64,000 nucleotides of DNA from Struthidea cinerea (taxonomy: Eukaryota > Chordata > Aves > Passeriformes > Corcoracidae). The stretch covers positions 62,001 to 126,000 of the forward strand of contig VZTI01001001.1 in the NCBI GenBank assembly GCA_013397865.1. Direction: 5' to 3'. This document shows, piece after piece, positions 26,701 to 36,927 of this stretch. The notes below the pieces were generated by a model, which saw only the letters and a program-made list of their open reading frames with translations, was not told the origin of the DNA and ran no database searches. Numbering within the stretch: the first letter of the stretch is position 1; the number at the start of each line of letters is the position of its first letter. The position numbers and the translations under genes were made by a program.

Positions 26701-29391
26701 GAAATATATTTGGCAAAGAAACTGCAATTATTGATAATCCCTAAACATTCATGTGGTAATGAAAAGAAAAAGCATCATGAGACCTCTTTAAAAAAACAAT
26801 AATTTCATTCCAGGGTCATTATGGCAAATGCTGTTTTTATGATTCCATGAATTTAATGATCAGTAGCTACAATTTGCGCTTGCAATAGCAATCCACACTT
26901 CCTCTCTCTGCTAGTCACCAATTTGTCTTCCTTTCCTTTTTCCCTTTGGCTGAAAATGCAGGTATTCTGTGTAAATGATGGTTCACTGTTAACCAAGGAG
27001 AGTTGATGCCACTGTCACTGTTCAAATAAAAGGATGGCAGAAAAATCCCAATTTCCCCATTCACACTGTGGGATTTCTCATCATATTTTTGCTGGTTGCC
27101 TTTGAAAATGAATGGAGCACTGCAAATACAGCTCAAACATGTGGTGTTGATGGAATATACACCAGTACACACCTTGTCAGTGGCATTTGATATATCCTAG
27201 GATTAACTTATACTGGGGAAAACCATCTAAACGTTCACATCTTTGGTTTTCTGTTTATTTGTGCCCTTTTATAGGCACCCAAGCATCATGAGTTGTGAAT
27301 AGTAACTAGACAAGCATTTGTTGTATAAATTCAAAACAAGACAGAGCTCTTAAAGCTCCAGCAGACAAACCATGTGTACTTAGGTGCCTACTTAGGTACC
27401 TAAGGTGTGCAGTGCAACTCTTGCTCACTGAAATACATCCAGGTGATTGGGCTGGAACTTCTTCCCTGGGTATAAAGTGAGCCCTAAAAATCAGATCACT
27501 GTGCAGTTCAGCTACAGGTATACAACTATGAAAATCCTATCACTTGGCGGGGGAGGATGGCAGGAGGGGAAAATTTCTTGTATGATTTCATAGATATTTC
27601 CATAAAAGTGAACATGTCTTCAAAGATGATTAAGTAAGTTTAGAGGTCACCCCCCCACACCATACAATAAAACAGATTAGGCTGACAGCAGTTCAGTTTG
27701 ATCTAAGAAAGGCTGGGAATATTTTCAGTCCAAACTCACCATCTATTTCTGTAAAGGTATGCTGGATGAGACTTTTAACAAAAATGTTCTTAGGGGTCTT
27801 CAGCTGAGTTGAAGAAATGTGTTCATGTTAGTTTCAATACTCCTACACAGTTCAGTTCAGCAGGCAAGGTCTCCAGAAGAGAGATTCTGTCAATGAAAAC
27901 AGGTCTTTGCAATGAAAAACTGAAATTACGCTTGCGTTAAGTTTTTGCAATCACTGATGGCGGTTTGACTTGTGGTTAGCAGGTCAGCAGGTAGCCTCAT
28001 TTGAATCATCAGAGTTGTTATTCATGCTTTGTTCCGATACTGGTAATCACATCAACTAACTAAGACATGCTTTTATTTTCTGATTGCTTGTTTCATCAAA
28101 GTACCATTCTTTTCTAAAAGGTGGGGAGCATTGCGTGACAAAAATGGACAGAAGCAGAAGTTCTGGGTAAGTGAATACTTAGGACAGTGTTTTGAAGCAG
28201 AAGAAAAAGGTCTCAACAACACAGATCATCTAAAATCTACTTCTTTACTTTCATTCACTCTCTGCATCTATTTTTTTCCTTCACCTTAAAGTGTCCTGCA
28301 TAATTCTATTCCCTCTCTGGAAACTTTTATCATGCTGACCCTCGAACTATAGCATCACCTACCTCAATTTCAAAGCCTGTTTCATCCCACCTATACCTGT
28401 GTTTTTTCCTACACTGCCTTTTCTGTCTCAAATATTGTTCAATTTTTCAAATGTTATTAAAAATTTCTATGAAGAGCCAGTTCTTTTTGATGCCTGCAAA
28501 TGAAAGTCAATAAAATTAATCAATAGTATTTGTTAAAATATTTAGAAAAGATAAATATTCTGTTTAAACAGTGTTGGCAATTGTTATCCAGCCATCAAAA
28601 TAAGCCCCCAAAACTAAAACCAATCAAACTAAGAACATTTCCTTTAAGCCATTTAGAGTAAGTCAAATTTTATCACTTGGATTATGGCTAACAGCTCATC
28701 TCATTACTCCTGTGTTCATCTGAAGGTAGTTTGGTGTTTCCATAGCTGATGGCAGAGCTTACAGTAGGTAGTATCACTGATATCAAAGTCAAAACCTACT
28801 GAGACTCCTGAGACTTCATCAGAAAATAAATTGTTCAATATGTCAATAGCTACCTGAATGAAACTTCATTTTTTAAAAGTCAGCTCTTTTTTTATATCTT
28901 TGGTGTGTCTTTAGCAGTTTTTTTTAAATTGGAATTCTGACCATTGTTGTTTCAATAACCACTTTCACCAGCCAAGAGCTGAGTATTCGTTTAATGATTT
29001 CTGCTTCAATTTATCAAACTGTCTTGTAGAAATACTATTCCATTTTTACTAGCCCTGAATTTGGAACTGAAATTTTGATCAAACCAAAAAAGGAACAAAT
29101 TATTAGAAATTAGAAAGAGATACATGTTAATTGTCAGTGCACCCGATCTGAGAGACTCTGTTTCTTAAAAAGGAAACTAACACAAAAGATTAATTTTGCA
29201 TTTTACACCTTGCATTTTTAATTAATATTTTCAAATTAAAGCTGATAATTTTTTTCTGCTTTGTTTACTTTTAGATTGCTGCAAATTCCTGGGGAAAATC
29301 CTGGGGAGAAAATGGTTATTTTAGGATTCTACGTGGACAAAATGAGTGTGATATTGAGAAGCTGATTTTAGCTACTTTGGGACAGCCATAG
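2660..29391 (+). CDS. TINAG: TINAG, C-terminal part (seven spliced exons)
   Basis: Tubulointerstitial nephritis antigen is a secreted basement-membrane glycoprotein related to cathepsin B. Known family members bind matrix components and do not act as proteases. Seven exons (2660-2783, 4935-5085, 11200-11380, 11833-11878, 17437-17542, 28121-28166, 29275-29391; 771 nt in all) join through GT-AG introns with matching phases into 256 residues plus a TAG stop. Landmarks in order are an LP..F..A-WP entry to the peptidase-like domain, [11 protein letters not shown] (serine in place of the catalytic cysteine), [15 protein letters not shown] (histidine kept) and [15 protein letters not shown] (asparagine kept). 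TINAG is preferred over its paralogue TINAGL1 because of stretches such as [32 protein letters not shown] and the short C-terminus. The start codon and N-terminal exons, including the expected somatomedin-B-like part, are outside the window. No frameshift or in-frame stop was found, so the gene looks intact here. Confidence 0.93.
2784..4934 (+). other. TINAG intron between exons a and b
   Basis: This intron of about 2.15 kb has a GTAATT donor and an ACAG acceptor. It is AT-rich and I see no repeat element, RNA gene or supported ORF in it. The 129-codon minus-strand ORF at 3873-4262 has the low-complexity K/F/L/S composition of random AT-rich DNA. Confidence 0.6.
4935..5085 (+). CDS. TINAG: TINAG exon b: peptidase-like core with GCNGG motif
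   Basis: This exon of 151 nt lies between an acceptor ending TTCCATACAG and a GTAAAT donor. It begins with the last two bases of the split serine codon, continues [19 protein letters not shown], then [26 protein letters not shown], and ends with two bases of a glycine codon. NLIS-C and GCNGG with the following aromatic-rich helix are hallmark positions of the papain fold. Human TINAG, from memory of the family, has GCNSG here, so this copy is closer to the classic cathepsin form. DNLS is a potential N-glycosylation site, which fits a secreted protein. The phases of both splice sites match the neighbouring exons. Confidence 0.92.
5440..6690 (-). mobile_element. Old CR1 LINE fragment, antisense
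   Basis: The left end begins with the reverse complement of a CR1 3' end (GGAATCACAAAATTATTTTGG, then GGTCCAACA). It continues rightward through diverged but recognisable antisense CR1 landmarks: a pyrimidine-rich GAACTGAACAAGTCCAGCTG block near 5800 and a CAAGGTAAATGATAGCTACTGC block near 6480. It is heavily mutated and has no long ORF, so it is an old insertion. The right boundary is approximate. Confidence 0.75.
8331..8420. repeat. Ancient amniote interspersed repeat scrap
   Basis: The string CTTCTGGGTCTGAGCAAGG followed by GTCCATCTAGCCCAGTGT and a CTCTGACAGTAGCCAA block resembles a repeat I know from reptile and bird genomes. In that repeat a GGGTCAGACCAA-GGTCCATCTAGCCCAGTAT core is common. 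The family name and orientation are uncertain. It may belong to an old CR1/L3-type LINE. Confidence 0.5.
11200..11380 (+). CDS. TINAG: TINAG exon c: cysteine-rich insertion loop
   Basis: This exon of 181 nt follows an acceptor ending CCTGAACAG and precedes a consensus GTAAGT donor. It completes the glycine codon and then encodes 60 residues. These include [12 protein letters not shown], a cysteine in NRCYVSS, the sequon NYT in [19 protein letters not shown] and the end YRVSSK. The C-YP, GPCPN and RLY-C positions match the region that replaces the cathepsin B occluding-loop area in the TINAG family. The exon ends at phase 0. Its four cysteines probably form disulphides in the secreted protein, which is inferred from the family and not visible in the sequence. 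Confidence 0.92.
11381..11832 (+). other. TINAG intron between exons c and d
   Basis: This short intron of 452 bp has a GTAAGT donor and a pyrimidine-rich acceptor. It is AT-rich, with nothing else recognised. Confidence 0.7.
11833..11878 (+). CDS. TINAG: TINAG exon d (small, 46 nt)
   Basis: This small exon encodes [15 protein letters not shown] plus the first base of an alanine codon. It lies between a pyrimidine-rich acceptor (CTCCTCTCAG) and a GTATGG donor. The peptide matches the conserved E-IMKEIM--GPVQA block of the family, which leads into the strand before the catalytic-histidine region. It is separated from exon c by only about 450 bp and is too short to stand out as an ORF. It was found by following the phase 0 junction and the expected family sequence. 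Confidence 0.9.
14303..14322. repeat. Perfect 20-bp palindrome
   Basis: GTAGCTCATG is followed directly by its reverse complement CATGAGCTAC with no spacer. It lies deep in a TINAG intron and its centre contains ATGCAT. No function is implied by position. Confidence 0.9.
14608..14720. repeat. TA/TG-rich simple repeat
   Basis: Imperfect runs of TATACATA, TATATA, CACACACACA and GCATGCATG units lie in about 110 bp. This is ordinary microsatellite-like intron sequence. Confidence 0.7.
15283..15435 (+). mobile_element. CR1 LINE 3' end fragment, sense
   Basis: Sense-orientation CR1 3' sequence shows GATTGGATGGGGCTTTGAGC, then CCTGGCCTAATGG, GTCCCTGCCCATAG, GGGGGTTGGAGCTTGATGAT and CCCTTCCAACCCAAG. 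It ends in an ATTCTATGAGTCTAT tail. It is short and 5'-truncated, as is usual for CR1. Confidence 0.9.
17437..17542 (+). CDS. TINAG: TINAG exon e: conserved histidine region
   Basis: This exon of 106 nt follows a strong acceptor (ATTGTTTTTCAG) and precedes a GTGAGT donor. It completes the alanine codon and reads [18 protein letters not shown], then a short variable loop, then KTHSVKLLG. The V-EDFF-YK-GIY-H block and the histidine of THSVK are conserved in TINAG, TINAGL1 and cathepsin B. The histidine corresponds to the catalytic one of active relatives. The loop between IYRH and KTHS is shorter than the one I recall for human TINAG by several residues, so a small lineage-specific deletion is possible. 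The exon ends with two bases of a glycine codon. Confidence 0.93.
19062..19835 (+). mobile_element. CR1 LINE fragment, sense, about 0.77 kb
   Basis: This CR1 sequence in + orientation runs from a GAAGTTCAACAAGGGGAAGTG block through AGGAGAGCAATGAAGATGGT, GAGGAGCAGCTGAGG, GCCAGGGGAGGTTTAGGTTGG and GGAACAGGCTCCCCAGGGCAG. It ends in a CTGTGATTCTGTGTTTCTGTG tail. It is GC-rich compared with the intron around it. The ORFs seen in it are remnants or shadows. The tail type differs from the ATTCTATG tails elsewhere in the window, so it belongs to another CR1 subfamily. Confidence 0.93.
22045..22110. repeat. T/G-rich simple repeat
   Basis: A run of TTTTTG-like units (TTTTGTTTTGTTTTTGTTTT and similar) lies in the TINAG intron. 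It is low-complexity sequence only. Confidence 0.7.
24717..25261 (-). mobile_element. ERVL-type solo LTR, antisense, in TINAG intron
   Basis: Read on the minus strand, this 545-bp segment begins TGTCCTGG and ends CCTGACA, with TG...CA termini. Its order of motifs matches the common avian ERVL LTR: an early block ending in TGTTGATAACACACTGATA, a CTCATGCTCTGCCAG block, a TATATAAACTGGGGG promoter-like block and a late AAACTGCTCTTATCTCAA block. No internal retroviral genes are attached, so it is a solitary LTR. The flanking five bases (AATGG and TAAGG) are only loosely alike, so any target duplication has decayed. Confidence 0.82.
25860..26060 (-). mobile_element. CR1 LINE fragment, antisense
   Basis: Antisense CR1 landmarks are visible: CTGAGGGCTGAACAAAGCCAG, GCTCCCTCAGCATCTGCTCA, GTGCTCCAGACCCC and GGGCATTGGACACAG. 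It is a diverged internal piece without a clear 3' tail, and its boundaries are approximate. It may extend left to about 25,700. Confidence 0.75.
28121..28166 (+). CDS. TINAG: TINAG exon f (small, 46 nt)
   Basis: This short exon lies between the acceptor TTTCTAAAAG and the consensus donor GTAAGTG. It completes the split glycine codon and encodes [15 protein letters not shown], so the junction rebuilds the LLGWG motif that follows the conserved histidine. It ends at phase 0. An intron of about 10.6 kb, the largest in the window, precedes it. That intron holds one CR1 copy in each orientation and an ERVL-type LTR. The exon is recognised from the conserved GWG and KFW-AANSW blocks on its two sides. 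Confidence 0.9.
28167..29274 (+). other. TINAG last intron
   Basis: This intron of about 1.1 kb has a GTAAGTG donor and a TTTTAG acceptor. It is AT-rich with no recognised element. Confidence 0.7.
29275..29391 (+). CDS. TINAG: TINAG last coding exon with stop
   Basis: The terminal coding exon follows a pyrimidine-rich acceptor (TTTACTTTTAG). It encodes 38 residues and a TAG stop at 29389-29391. It begins [21 protein letters not shown], contains the asparagine of the ANSWG motif, which is catalytic in active cysteine proteases, continues [11 protein letters not shown], and ends LGQP. This is the standard C-terminal strand set of the papain fold. The C-terminus stops a few residues after the domain, at about the usual length for TINAG. 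A cysteine in NECDIE is shared with TINAGL1 and cathepsins. Confidence 0.95.
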   Translation: MAANSWGKSWGENGYFRILRGQNECDIEKLILATLGQP

Positions 29392-30060
29392 TTTATCTGT
29401 ACCATATTCTGCTTGATGTATCTATTCTTTCCATTGTTGTATATCGAGTCTTTACGGAGAAATAATAATGTCTTCTCTCTAAGTTACCTTTCTGTTGGTC
29501 CTCATGAGCTCTTCCTGACTTGAACACACTGCAGGCATCACAGCACTCTTGGATCTCACCTGGTACAAACACCCCTTTAGACTAAAAGCATGTTATATCC
29601 AGGACTACTGAAAACCTTGATGTCTCACAGAGCAGGAAGTTCCCTCCTGATTGAATAATGCCTGAAATAAATGGAGTTGCACTGTTAGCATGAACCTCTT
29701 TACAATACATACTCCAGTCAGAAATTACTTCAGAAATATTATGTACTCTTCCAAACAAAATTGGCTCAGACAGCTCATGGTCATACTGAATAACAAATTC
29801 CAAGAAATGTAAGTAGTTCTGATCCTGTAGCTGAAGAATTATTTCCTATCCACCTTCCTTACAACTGAGTAGATAAGTTGTATCTATGTATCAATATCTC
29901 ATCCAGGAAATTATATTTTTTCTAGTAGATCCCACAGAGTTGATGCATTCAGTGTAATACAAAAATAGCTTGCAGTGAAAGAGTGTATTCCTGTTCCTGA
30001 AACAACAACCAAAATTGTACAATTTTAATTAAAATAAAATAAAGAAGAAAATATAATTTC
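29392..30060 (+). other. TINAG: TINAG 3' UTR and candidate poly(A) signals
   Basis: Sequence after the stop codon has no continuing coding frame. AATAAA occurs at 29666-29671. Two overlapping AATAAA copies lie at 30033-30038 and 30038-30043 in an A/T-rich stretch. Either place could end the transcript. The extent of the UTR is inferred and transcript data would settle it. Confidence 0.45.
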
Positions 30061-33000
30061 TCCTCAATTCAGTCTAGACTAGACTGAATCCTGAACTGCT
30101 TGCCTTCCACTCCCTGTTTAACCTGAGAACAGGCATGTGTCAACATTCCCAAAAACCTTTTCAAATAGAAAATGATGGAAAAGGTACTGTGTTGTTTGCC
30201 TCCACTGACATATCTGCAATCCAGGCACAGTTTCTCTTGCTGGTGATCAGGATCACTAGTGCAAATGAGACATGCAGAATTCCTGATGCTTCCATAGCTA
30301 CTTCTGTCTGAAGAAGCAGCTTTTTGACCTACATCCCCTCCTATAAGCATTGCTGCAAATACTGACAGGCTTGAGGACCGTTTTGCTTATTTTCTAATTA
30401 AAATATAGATATTGCAGCTATTGACATAAGAAGAAATTAAATACTTTCTAGCCCCTTCAGTTTCAATTAATCCAAAGGCCAAATGCCAATGGGAATAAAA
30501 TTATCTATGAGAGAAAACATGGCATGTTAAATAAGTGGGGGGAAAAAGCTGCCATGAAATTTCAGTGAACAAAGAACTTCCAGGGATACCTTCAGTGTAT
30601 TTAATTGAATATGTTAATTCTTTCTAGAATAAGAACCTGTTTTCTAATGTCATCAGAAAGTTCCTTCAAGAATTTTTCATGTTGGTAGTATACAACAGAT
30701 GCCGATGTGTCTGAAATAACATCTCTCAAACTAAAGTTGGGTGACAATTTGTTGCATCACTACTAAAGGAGCTATTGTTAAAATGTCAGTAGCATACTAC
30801 AGCACAACAAGCCTTCTGCGGCCTCTAGAGTCATATAGTAAACTGAATTTAGACACAAAAAAACCTTTATTACTTGAAATTTGTAGCAAACTGTAACAGA
30901 AGCAATTTTAGAAGCTCTAAATGCTCTGAGAGGAATAACTCTTCTAGTTTTAGTGAGCTAAGCCAATACTTGAAAGTGTTCTGAATCATCTACACACCTA
31001 TTTCCCAACCTCTTGATATATATTGATTCCATAAATGTCAAGATTTCAGAGGAGTATACTATCAACTTTGGAGTGAATGACACTGTAAAAACATGTTCAG
31101 TAAACTCTGGGGGGGATTATTTAGTTCAACTTCAAATTGGTTTGCAGGTGTGGCTTTTACTTTTGCCAGTGGCTGTTGCTGCTCCTGATTTGCTAATGAG
31201 ATCTTCCTAAGATCTGGTCTATAATGTTAAACTTCTTCAGTGATGAGAAAACTCAAAACTACTTTCCTAGATCTTTACCTGTTCAAATGGTCATCTTGGC
31301 TTGAACAAAACACCATATGCAAGTGAAAGAAATCCAACTATATTGAAGGAATTGAATGGTTTGAAAAGTAGTACTGCTTTACCCACCTTCCAGAATTAGC
31401 CTTTTGTGACTATAGCTTTTGGTTGTTATGTATATGGGAAATGCTGATTTTTTTATTGTTCCAAGTGTATAAAAATGAGAGTCTGGCATACTGAAATTGA
31501 GGTAGCTTTGCAGATTCACCACCTAGCACCTATCTCTGTGCAGATATGAAATAAATATCTTGACTCTGTGTGCAGATCAGCTTCATGCACACAGGTTGAA
31601 AGAACCCATATTTGGGACAATACTTTGAGTGATGCATGTGCTCAGCACCCTCTTCATACTCCCTCAGTATTACGAAGCTGCTACCTGTGGATAAGTGACA
31701 GTACCTGGAATTTAACAGGTAGACAAATATATCTGCATCTGCAATCCAATTTGCTCTTTGGAAAAAACCTTGATGCTGTGGCAAGTATTCTGATGCTATT
31801 CAGAGCACAAGTAAAGGATCTTCTGCCAGTGCAGGTCTTCTCACAGTGTGGAAGAGACAGTGGGGCCCAGGAGCCACCAGTGGCTCTTCCTCACACAGAC
31901 TATCTGAAGACAGACTTTCAAATATCAGGGCTTTGATTTCTTCACAATGTGGTTGGAGTATGAAGAAACTTGTTCTTCATGAAGACCCACCTCTCATTTC
32001 TCTCCTCTTTTTTTGACATCTCCGTCACTAAAACTCAGCTATGCCTGCTAGCTTGGACTGAAAGTGTCATGTAGCCTGGAGCTTTTTCCTGAATGAATAT
32101 AAAGGAAAAATATGTGGCTCAGGTTAATTTGAGAGAGAGCTCACCAGCTTTAAAACACTTGTATTACTGATGGCCTGTGGGAAATTCAGAAAGGGGTTGT
32201 ACCAGGAAGGGAAAGCAAGGCAGGAACAATGTTTATGTTTGTGACACGGAGGAAATCTCCTTTTCCATAAAAATAGGGAGGTGACAGTTGTATAGCAAGC
32301 AAAAAAATAAGTCTCCACTCAGATTACAAATCACAGTATGTCCTGTTAACAACATGCTATATGAAACTTTGAATAATTGTTAGTCTCACAGAGAAATGTT
32401 AAATCTGGGTCTAGCTAGAGGAATGTATGTCTTGGTACCTGGGACCTGACAGTATGCATTTCTAATTCCTATGTATTTAGAAACTGTTTCATTTAGAACT
32501 TGGAATAGAAGTAGCTATGAACTTGGGAGAGTTTGAATCTTCTCAATATTAACTAAACAGAACAGGCTCCATTTGCAATTTATACTGATCATCCTTCAAG
32601 GCTTTCCCACAATCCGGTCCTAAATCTTACTGATAGTATCTAATAGATGAAGACATTTGAGATGGCTTTAAGTGAAATTAATTTAAAAGGGCTAACCAGC
32701 CAAAAAAGGAACCCAGTTATTTTCACACTATTCTTACCTTTTTGCCATCCTATTATTATGGAAACTTCATCTGTTTAATAAATGATAGCAAATCACACTC
32801 CAAAGATTTCTGTGGAAAGCACTATCAATAGCTGGTAATATTCTGAGTCATTTTGTTTACATTGGGGTGCCTGGCAAGTGTTAAATTCCTGAAGGCAACT
32901 GCTCTGCTGAGCCGACTGAGTGATGGGCAGCTGCATCTACACCTGGCCCCAGCAGAGATTTTGAGGGTGCTGAAAGGCACAGAAAACTCTTTTCTATGTT

Positions 33001-33960
33001 ACTAAAAATCACTGCACACAACTTGGCAAGACCAGCTTTTCCCAGCTATTGGAGTTTACTCATCATCATTAGAAAGCCTGAAAAATTGGTGACACTTGCC
33101 AAATAGGGATTTTAATTTTGTTTTACTATTTCAGAATCATGCATGTTGAAAATTATTTTACACAGCCATGATAAATGCACTGAGGCAAGATAATCCTCTT
33201 TATTCTAGTTATCAAAGTAGGGAGCTAGGTGGAAACCTACAAAATTCTAGCTCCCCAATCATCAAAACTTTACACTATTTATGTTTTAACAAACAAAGGA
33301 ATCACGTTTCTTTGGTTACAAGTTTCATAGCTTTTTCTCTAATTAGTACTCAATCCCTTATTTGCTAGCTATGATCCTTGCTTCTCATGCTAAATAGTCC
33401 TCATGTGCAGTTCTTCCCTCCATTTGAGTAGGTGGTCAATGAGTTGGTGGTCATGATCTGCCCTGCTCAAGTTGCCTTTCCTGCAGTTACTTCTCAGTCC
33501 TGCTGACTTCACTGCTGGTGGCTATTCTGTAGACGGCCCATTCATTTTGGGATTGTGTTCCCTTTTCCTCAAAACAAAGGATTATCTAAGCCTACAAATT
33601 TACAATGCACTTGCTTCATCATATCTTCTTAGCTATAGCTACTGATTAACAACAAAAACAATTGCAAAGTTTGGTTTAAATCTTGATGTGTATAGACGTC
33701 ACCAGCACAGTGTTGTTTCTACCTGCCTTTAGGGAGGGATGTAATATCTGGCTTGGATTTTGCCTGTCTGCTCTTTATTGCCTGGGCCTTTCCCCAGGAC
33801 GCTGTGGTTAGGAAGAAAAGATTTTATTTAGGATGGTTGCTTTGTCTTGGATGCCCAGAGTGAAATTCCTCAAGGAGAGCTTCTCCTGGGCATGCAGAAG
33901 TTAGGGAGGCTTCACAGCTTTAAGCTGGCAGCCAGCACTGGCAGTCAAAGATGCAAAGCT
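30061..33960. other. Intergenic sequence downstream of TINAG
   Basis: No exon of a known gene was recognised. One LTR- or promoter-like stretch is listed separately (about 31440-31560). The 122-codon ORF at 31568-31936 follows that stretch and has no recognisable family. The rest is AT-rich sequence with nothing to report. Confidence 0.4.
31440..31560 (+). promoter_or_regulatory. Possible LTR core: TATA box followed by AATAAA
   Basis: TATAAAAA (about 31468-31475) is followed about 75 bp later by AATAAA (31550-31555), which sits in GAAATAAATATC and is followed by TTGACTCTGTG. This spacing and order are typical of a retroviral LTR R region, but I could not define TG...CA ends or a target duplication. 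Chance in AT-rich DNA is quite possible. Confidence 0.25.
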
Positions 33961-33963
33961 TTA

Positions 33964-34388
33964 TGTGTAGCTTAGTACAACATGTTTTATAGGAATGCAA
34001 CCTGAAACAAGAGGAAAGAGAACTCCCAGGGACGTAACGAACTTGCATCTAGAGCAGGGACAAGACAAGACCTGAGAACAACAAGGGAACTGTTTTCCTG
34101 TAGTTGCAGGGATCACGGAAAATTGCCAGACTAAGAGCAAGCCTGTAGAGAGGAGCTACACTTCTAGGAATCCGAGTAAGAGAGAGATATGTTTGTAAAT
34201 CTTTTCATCTTAATGTGTTGCTAGAGATGTGACAGGAGCTTGCAGCTGGGTGCTTAATGCTATACCTACCATTTGGAAACTGTTTCCTGTATAAACTTAC
34301 ATCTTTGCACTCATTCCTCACTGCAAGGATGAAGCCTTTATCAGGATGGAGTCTGTGTTTTTGCCTGAGTTAACAGCAAATTGTAACA
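33964..34388 (+). mobile_element. Possible solitary LTR
   Basis: A roughly 425-bp segment could start TGTGTAG and end GTAACA. It contains TATAAA (34290-34295) near its 3' part, followed by TTGCACTCATTCCTCACTGC, GATGAAGCCTTTATCAGG and GCCTGAGTTAACAGC. The late part resembles U5-like sequence of avian ERV LTRs as I remember them. GCTTTA occurs close to both sides but not exactly at the TG and CA ends, so the boundaries and identity are tentative. Confidence 0.35.
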
Positions 34389-35286
34389 TTGCTTTATTTT
34401 AAAGTTCTCCTGCATCTCCTCAGTCAAGATAGCCCTGTATCCAGTTATCACATTTATTTCCAGGCAATGTGGAGACTCCCACCTCTTGAAATTTTCTTGG
34501 TCCAATGTGCTGTTCAGCAGTCACCCTGAGCCAAGGATGGTGGTAGAGGTCAGTGAGTGAGGGCTGCAGAGCAAGCACCTCTGCCTCAAATAACTTCTGG
34601 TTAGGACATATTACAGAAAGAATGAATGCAATGAAAGGAATAAATTTTCTCTTTTCTTTATAAGTCTAGCTGTCAAATACACACACCATAATACAGTGAA
34701 TGTTATTGCTTCATCTATAACAATTTATTGTTGTGTCTGGAAGTCTTCATCATGGAGCAGCACTGTGCAAAGCTTTTCCTGGAGAAGGCAGCTGAGGCAG
34801 AAGCCTGAGGCAGGAGGTCAGACTCTGCTCACCATTGAAATCCTCTGTGCTTTAAAGTTTTTTGGGTTCTTGAAGCTGTGGGCTGCCTCAGGCTCTGTAT
34901 GAAGTATTTTAGGCTTATCTGGATGCTTCATTCAGCTGTTCCAACAGTGACAGCCACACAAACACATAGATAGGAACTCATTAATTTAAACTACTGCCTT
35001 AAAATAAGCACAGCTGCAATTCTATTGCTAAACTCTGGAGACTATAATCTTTTATTTCTCACTGCAGCAAAACCAGTGTAAAAGAACAAGTATAGTTCAT
35101 TACGTCCATCAAATCATGATACACAGCAGAATGTTTTATCGAAGAAAAATTTCTAGAGAACTTATGTGTAGAAGACAAATATTTAGCCCTAGTTTGCTGT
35201 ACTGTCATACTGTGAAAGACTCAGCTGTTGGTCCAAATTCATCAGCAATATTGCTATTTCATGTAGTCATAATACTGTTCTCACTT
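34389..35286. other. Intergenic sequence, nothing recognised
   Basis: No element or exon was recognised between the possible LTR and the next CR1 copy. Confidence 0.4.
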
Positions 35287-35645
35287 AGAATCACAGAATT
35301 GGAAAATACCTCTAAGATCAAGTCTAACCATTAACCTAACACTGCCAAATCCCTAACATGCACCCTAACATGGCACATCTACAGGTGGTTGAAATACTTC
35401 CAGGATAGTGATTCAACCACCTCATTGGGCAGCCTATTCCAATTCTTGAAAACCCTTTCTGTGAAGAAATTATTCCTAATATCCAATCCAAACCTCCCCT
35501 GGCACAACTTGAGGTCATTTCCTCTTGTCCTGTCACTTGGCAGAACAGACTAACCCCCCACTTTGTGATAAGGTGCCCCTCGAGCCTCCTCTTCTTCAGG
35601 CTAAACAACTCCAGTTTCCACAGCCTTGTAAGACTTGTGCTCCAG
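35287..35645 (-). mobile_element. CR1 LINE 3' fragment, antisense
   Basis: The segment begins AGAATCACAGAATTGG, the reverse complement of a CR1 tail. It continues ACCTCTAAGATCAAGT, TTGGGCAGCCTATTCCAA, GAAGAAATTATTCCTAATAT, CCAAACCTCCCCTGGC and CCTCTTCTTCAGGCTAAAC. These are all standard antisense CR1 landmarks in order. It is 5'-truncated on its right side. Confidence 0.93.
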
Positions 35646-36927
35646 CCAAAGAGCTTATCTTCATCAAGAAAATTGGAAGCAGCAAAACTGGACAATCAAA
35701 GTTTCAGAAGCTGCACGTCTTCTTTTTTATTCTACACAAGAAGTTTTTTAAGGGCACTGTGTACTACTAGCCAGCAGGATCCACAACCTGTGAAAAACTG
35801 TATTAAAAGTGTGACCTCAATAGAACCCAAATTGCTGAAGTTTGTGAAAGTCTTGACAACAGAGGAAAGGCAAAAAGGGTAGAAGAAGAGGGGAGGAGAA
35901 GTGGTTTAATAATTCTTTCTCGTTTCCGCCACGTATGGAAGCAAAAACTAATTGTGCTTTTGTCTTGAAAACAAAATTCAGCAAGTTTTGCTGGGCTTCA
36001 GCTCAGTCTAAAGCAAAAACTAAGGCCATACTTTTTCAGCTTTTTCAGCAAGTCTGGGCCAAGCTTTGACAAAGTCTAAAGCAGGCATATGTTTCAACTG
36101 GAATCATCATCTTGTAATAGTTCACTCCACCCAATCTGGTGTGAAACTCACCCCTGTTTCACTCTGATTTCCTTCTTGGAAAACTATCCAAAATCAAAAT
36201 GGACTGTAACAGGAGATTATCTCAGCTGCACTGAAGGAATGCACTGGATTAAAAAAAACCAAAAAAAGCATCTTTGATGTCTAGCAAATATAGATCCTGC
36301 CAAATTTCATACAGCACTGCTACAAACAAAAAATACTAGAGCACCACAGTGGTGGCTGCCCTAGTGACATTTTCAATGTACATGACTGCATAATGATTCA
36401 TCCAATAAAAAAAGACAGAGGGAAAAAATACAACTAATTACTCATTTTTCCAAGCCCTGAAAAATTTTTTGTTCCATTAAACAGGAAGCCTTCCTGCTTT
36501 GAGTGAAGTTTGGATGAACAGATGGCATTTCACTAATTGGCTACTTTTAATGTGGATTTTCATTCACTGTTCTGATGCTTCTCTGTCCCTTATAGTGTGC
36601 TGCCTTTTAACCTGTTTGCATTTCTTGTGTGACCTTTGTTATTACTGACATGCTAATGTTTGGGACACGGAAGGTGATATTTAAATAAGATTTCAGGCAA
36701 GCCATCTGTGTCCACTTAAGAACTTGGGCTCCCATAAGTTTCTATGGTATTTTGGAAAGGCTGTTGGAATTTAGTTTGGGAGACCAGAAGAACAAGAAAT
36801 TTAATGTAATTTCTGTGTAGTGAATTTTCTCAATGGACAGACCACCCAAGTGGTAATAGCAGAAAGGGAAAGAATGTAAATGGGCAAAACAGCAGCTTTG
36901 ATTTCAGTCTGATTCTACTCCACTCTT
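35646..36927. other. Intergenic sequence, nothing recognised
   Basis: This sequence lies between two CR1 copies and no exon or element was recognised. Near 35980-36075 the text AGCTTT and AGTCTAAAGCA recur, which may be a decayed short duplication. Confidence 0.4.

Larger units (their letters stand above)
17543..28120 (+). other. TINAG intron between exons e and f
   Basis: This is the largest intron in view, about 10.6 kb. It contains a TA microsatellite near 17840-17857, a CR1 copy (about 19062-19835), a T/G-rich stretch (about 22045-22110), an antisense ERVL-type LTR (about 24717-25261) and a short antisense CR1 piece (about 25860-26060). No coding exon was recognised between these. A TATAAA-like string near 27470 is treated as chance. 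Confidence 0.55.

Noticed and set aside
27470..27600. TATAAAG string followed by an ATG and a short frame
   Set aside because: Single weak promoter-like match inside the TINAG intron, and the frame closes after about 20 codons.
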